Below are positions 60,127 through 64,000 of a DNA stretch of 64,000 nucleotides, one piece after another (position 1 is the stretch's first letter; every line of letters starts with the position of its first letter). The translations under genes were made by a program, and so were the position numbers. Source of the DNA: Sipunculus nudus. Its lineage: Eukaryota > Annelida > Sipuncula > Golfingiida > Sipunculidae. The notes under the pieces were generated by a model. It made no database searches, was not told the origin of the DNA, and saw nothing but the letters and a program-made list of their open reading frames with translations. The stretch is from the NCBI GenBank assembly GCA_026874595.1, contig CM049310.1:7006001-7070000 (forward strand), in the 5' to 3' direction.

Positions 60127-63100
60127 TGTACATGTAAATCATGTTAAAATACAGTATAATTTCTCACAAGTTGTATATAGCAGCATCGTTAAGTCATTAC
60201 TCTCTGAAGAGAACATACAACTAATATAAAATGATTGTGAAGAACGTATGCTGATTATTATATTTAAAAGGTTTGTGTCTGTTCGTTACCTGTTACAGCT
60301 TACAGAATCACCTGTCTCGTGGGTTGTTCCCAGTCCGTCCCGTTTTGTGTGTTTACCAAATAAAGCATAAGAGTCGAACTATTAAGCTTGTACAAAACCC
60401 ACCAGGGCAGGACAAACGCTGTAATTATTGATTTCAACGCGACAGGCGCTGATGATTCCAGTAAGTGGCGCCCCCTCTCACAACTTACTAAATAACTCTT
60501 AATAGGTTAATAAATAGTCTTGTTTTGACAGTTGCTATCTACGCTTTTAAAGCTTCAGGTTCATGGAACAGAAAGGCTTATATAAGCAGTGCTGACGTGG
60601 ATGCCTATGACAAAATATGAGTTTTGGCATGGCAGTCCTTGTTATTTTTTTGCGATAACGCTGATATTAAAAAAAGAAATCTGTTGATTTCTAACATGGG
60701 AAATAATAAAAATGTAAAAAAATCTGGTGATTTCTGGCACTATTAAAAAATTGTATATGTTACCTATATAAAATAATTTTTAAGAACATAAATTTATTAT
60801 TTATTTTCATTATCCTTCAAGACAACTTACATGATTACAAGACTGCTGTTATGTCAAACAACGGAGTCTTGAACCACTCCACATAATCCCTTTATTCGTA
60901 AAGTTTATTTATTGAGGTTAATCTTACTGAAGCAGGTGCATGCCTGGCAAGTAATGTTCAGTTAATTACCTACGTCCATAAAAATTAACCCAACTAATCC
61001 ATTAAATTAGTCAACAGTTGCCGGAGCTCAGGAACTGATCGAGTAAGGATTTAATATAAACTGATTACCTAGCCATATCTCACTCAAAATAATAGTATGT
61101 ACTTTCGCTCTTCTTAACTGTCGTATGTATTTTGAAATCCTCGGATGCCTAATCAGTAAATTGATAGTGATAGTGTTGCGCTTCCAACAAAAGAGTCTGC
61201 CGATATCTACTGCCAGATTGACAGTATGTGTTATATCCGAAACCGCACTGAAAATCTCGACTTGGATACAGATATATTGAATTATTATTCCCCTCCTATA
61301 GGAGGGAGGACAACTAAAATGGTCCACATCTGTCTGTCCTTCCCAACCCTTCTTTTACTTGACAGCTCTAAAACCTCAAATGATTTCTTAATCAAATTTT
61401 ACACATGTTATAGTCACATGACGAGTATGTCATTGTATCCTGTAGGTTAGACAGGTGGCGCCACTGGTAATTATTTTGCTGCTACAAAAAATCACCCTTA
61501 TCTCAAGACACATTACACAGATTTGCTCCATCTTGTTTCTGCTGAAAGCTCTTGGACAGCTTAATCATTTACTGAATTCTGGTGGCGCAAGCTTTAATTG
61601 TTTTTCCGATATGGCCATGAACGCTTTATTTAAGGTAAATATCTCACATTTCTCAGGAATGGTTTCAGCTTTTGGCCTGAAAATTGGCGCAGCCATAGAT
61701 CATGGATAGATCTATCGCATGCATAAAAAAGGTGTTGCCACTGATAATCGTTTTTAGTTTTTAGTTCTTGTTTAGTTGCATGTATTAAACAAGACACCCT
61801 TGGATCTGGAATTATCCAATTTCAGCCAATTCCAAGGGAAAGTGTATCACAGAAAATACCCACATTAGAGTGATGCATGGAGCGGCGGACTATTTGTGCC
61901 TCTGGGCCCTTTGTTCAGTTCAAATTTGATTTACAGCAAAAATCGAGGGCCAATATATATATATATATACACAGAGGGAAATTTGCAAGAAAGCACCTTA
62001 AAATGGTCAGTACCTCAAAATTAACAGTAAGATTCATTACATTACTATAACTTAGACATAGAGCGCAAACCTCCGCCAACACCAAGATCCGCATCAAGAT
62101 TCATCACACTAACCATGAAAATTTACTCAGGTGTTCCTTGCCACCGTCATAGTGTTCAACAAAATTTCATTGATGAATTCATAAAATATCATTCATATAG
62201 AAACTAAAAGCTATTCTGAGGCAGTCTGAGATACGTGTATGGCGGATCATTTGCTGATTAAAGGCAACCTGTATCGTATACAGTTTGGCTGCGTTTATAC
62301 TGGTTTTAACTAGTGGCTAAGTATTTTTATCTTCATTTATACAGAACATATAAAATGGTCCTGTTATAGTTGAATTATCATGGTTTTGATATTGCATCAA
62401 TTTATTGTTCCATTATTCATCACGGACATCATCTCGCTCGCTGACAGTATAGAAAACCCGTTTTTATTTAATTTATTCAAAAAGTGTATCAAAACATTCT
62501 TAACATTCTTCTGAAGAATAAACAGCTGACAAAAAGGACGCCTCTGACTGGATTTAGTGCCAGATCCTCACTCACACCTCACTAACCCAACCCAAAATCT
62601 TAGGAAATGCTACCTAGTCTAACATTCATAGTGTAACGAAATTTCATTCATTCAGCTTACATATTTATATATGCGCCCTATTCAGTGTTTTACTAAAGAC
62701 CTCAATATATAAGAAAATACGTGCCTAGAAAACTAAGGGCGAGAGCTACATGGCTCATTAACTTAAATGATTAAAGATTACCGCTAATTTTAGTCAAGAA
62801 TCCCCTGGAGAAAAAATGTAAAGGTGCATAAGCATTTGCAACAGTGTGTGCATTATCTCAAGATTAGTGTCTTTTGGCTGAATACGAAATTTTTCTTGCA
62901 TAACAATTCCTGTACATTCGTTGTTATGGTTCTATGTGCGAGTAAAGAAGAAACGCAAGAAACACTTGTTTGGAGCTTGCAGAAATTTTGATTTGTAATC
63001 CACAAGGTGGCATGCGCGCTATGTTTATATTTGTATTACTGTTCTCGCCCGTGCAAGCTTTATATCATTTGTGTACAGGAGTACTCAAACGAATTAGAAT

Positions 63101-64000
63101 GAAATATTGGAAGATACCATTATATTTTAACGAGTAAAAATCACGCTATGTGTATAAACCGTATAACACTCAATGTATATACTTGGCATGTGAATGGTTC
63201 CATTTAATATAAACAAAAAAAATAACACAATGTGTGTGTTAAGTATTTAAATACGTTCCAAAAATAACCTTTCTAATCATCTTGTCCCAGTTTACTTGTT
63301 TTTTGTTTCAGTCACAGTTAATTAATTTATTTTTAAATAGCATTTTAATACACGTTGAGAGAAATTCACTTAAAAATTGGCACCATCCTTTTAAGACTTC
63401 ACAGAAAGGTAAAGAATAAAAATGTACGGGTAGTCACATTTTTACAAACGAAATTTACTCAGAACGAATGTGCTACATATGTCCCTACACTTAAACCCTC
63501 ACGCCTACAAGTATGTGCCAAAGACAAACCGTTACATATGTTTGTGTTCGTTCTATACCAATACCCGCCATGTGTTAAAGAGTGAAAAGCTTCCGATTTT
63601 ACACAGCATATATTGTATAATAGTAAATACCCCTGCATGTTTGTTGGATTTCATGTGTAGGTGTAGCCCTATGTGAATGACAACCAAGTCGCGCGAGGCG
63701 AAGGAAATGAAAGCGGTTACTTCAGAGCTGGGATTTACGCTTTGCTTGGCTTGTATACATTCTCATATATGTATTCCTTTGTGTTGACTCCTTACTCGTA
63801 GCCTATATAGTGTTATGAACACTGGCTACTCACAACAATATATGATCAATTGATAAGTGATATCAGCTGTATGCTGGTTAAATTGAATGTCCAATTGTTT
63901 TGCTTCTCATTGTATTACAAGCATGACTGTAGTTGCTTGTTAGTCGCGAGGAAGAATACATCGGGAGAAAAAAAATACATAAATAAACACAGGGAACCTA
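58800..64000. other. No supported gene
   Basis: AT-rich sequence with an (AT)n tract at 60075-60120 and a short one at 61950. Small frames (61028-61327, 61455-61709, 63355-63585) have no domain I recognise and no coherent splice context. Confidence 0.4.

Overview
This is a window of animal nuclear DNA, most likely from a marine invertebrate. The sequence is AT-rich and intron-laden. It is full of (AT)n, (GA)n and G/C homopolymer tracts, GACA-type repeats next to CAGCGCCCCCTAG motifs, and short inverted-repeat elements. I think a mollusc or other lophotrochozoan is the best guess, but nothing here fixes the phylum. There is no operon, bacterial gene or CRISPR array. Most long open frames are read-through of simple repeats, and real coding sequence is sparse.

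The best-supported protein gene is an astacin-like (M12A) zinc metalloprotease on the minus strand. It is broken into at least five exons: 21762-21631 (5' UTR plus signal peptide), 12717-12571 and the first part of 9709-9478 (cysteine-rich prodomain and a dibasic cleavage site), then the rest of 9709-9478, 2761-2626 and 1548-1473 (start of the catalytic domain). Every junction has GT/AG borders and the phases match across all four introns, giving about 220 joined residues. The zinc-binding exon is not in the window; it would lie beyond position 1. The intron between 9478 and 2761 is almost wholly filled by a 6.1-kb DNA transposon (2961-9085) with CACTG/CAGTG ends, which resembles animal EnSpm/CACTA (CMC) elements.

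Upstream, at 26615-24076 on the minus strand, lies a chain of three or four short exons with strong splice sites and a common open frame. It is either part of an unrecognised gene or 5' leader exons of the protease. A second clear gene is a single-exon class A GPCR at 55947-54958 (minus), 329 residues, related to adenosine receptors but lacking key adenosine-contact residues. A 5' leader exon may lie near 57.5 kb, inside one arm of a long inverted repeat.

The rest is repeats. A solo LTR (19789-20660) is embedded in an (AT)n tract, and an older relative sits at 32697-33132. There is a 78-bp minisatellite built from two 39-bp halves (35.05-35.88 kb) that runs into a 41-bp array, a 24/21-bp array (49.33-50.59 kb) open in all minus frames, and a composite array of about 310-330-bp units plus a 380-bp block and GACA tails (50.98-54.11 kb). 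There is also a 40-bp array at 23.4 kb, several MITE-like elements (17751-18061, 38779-38992, 41857-42035), hairpins, and a weak PIF/Harbinger transposase relic near 58.7 kb. No tRNA or rRNA gene was recognised.
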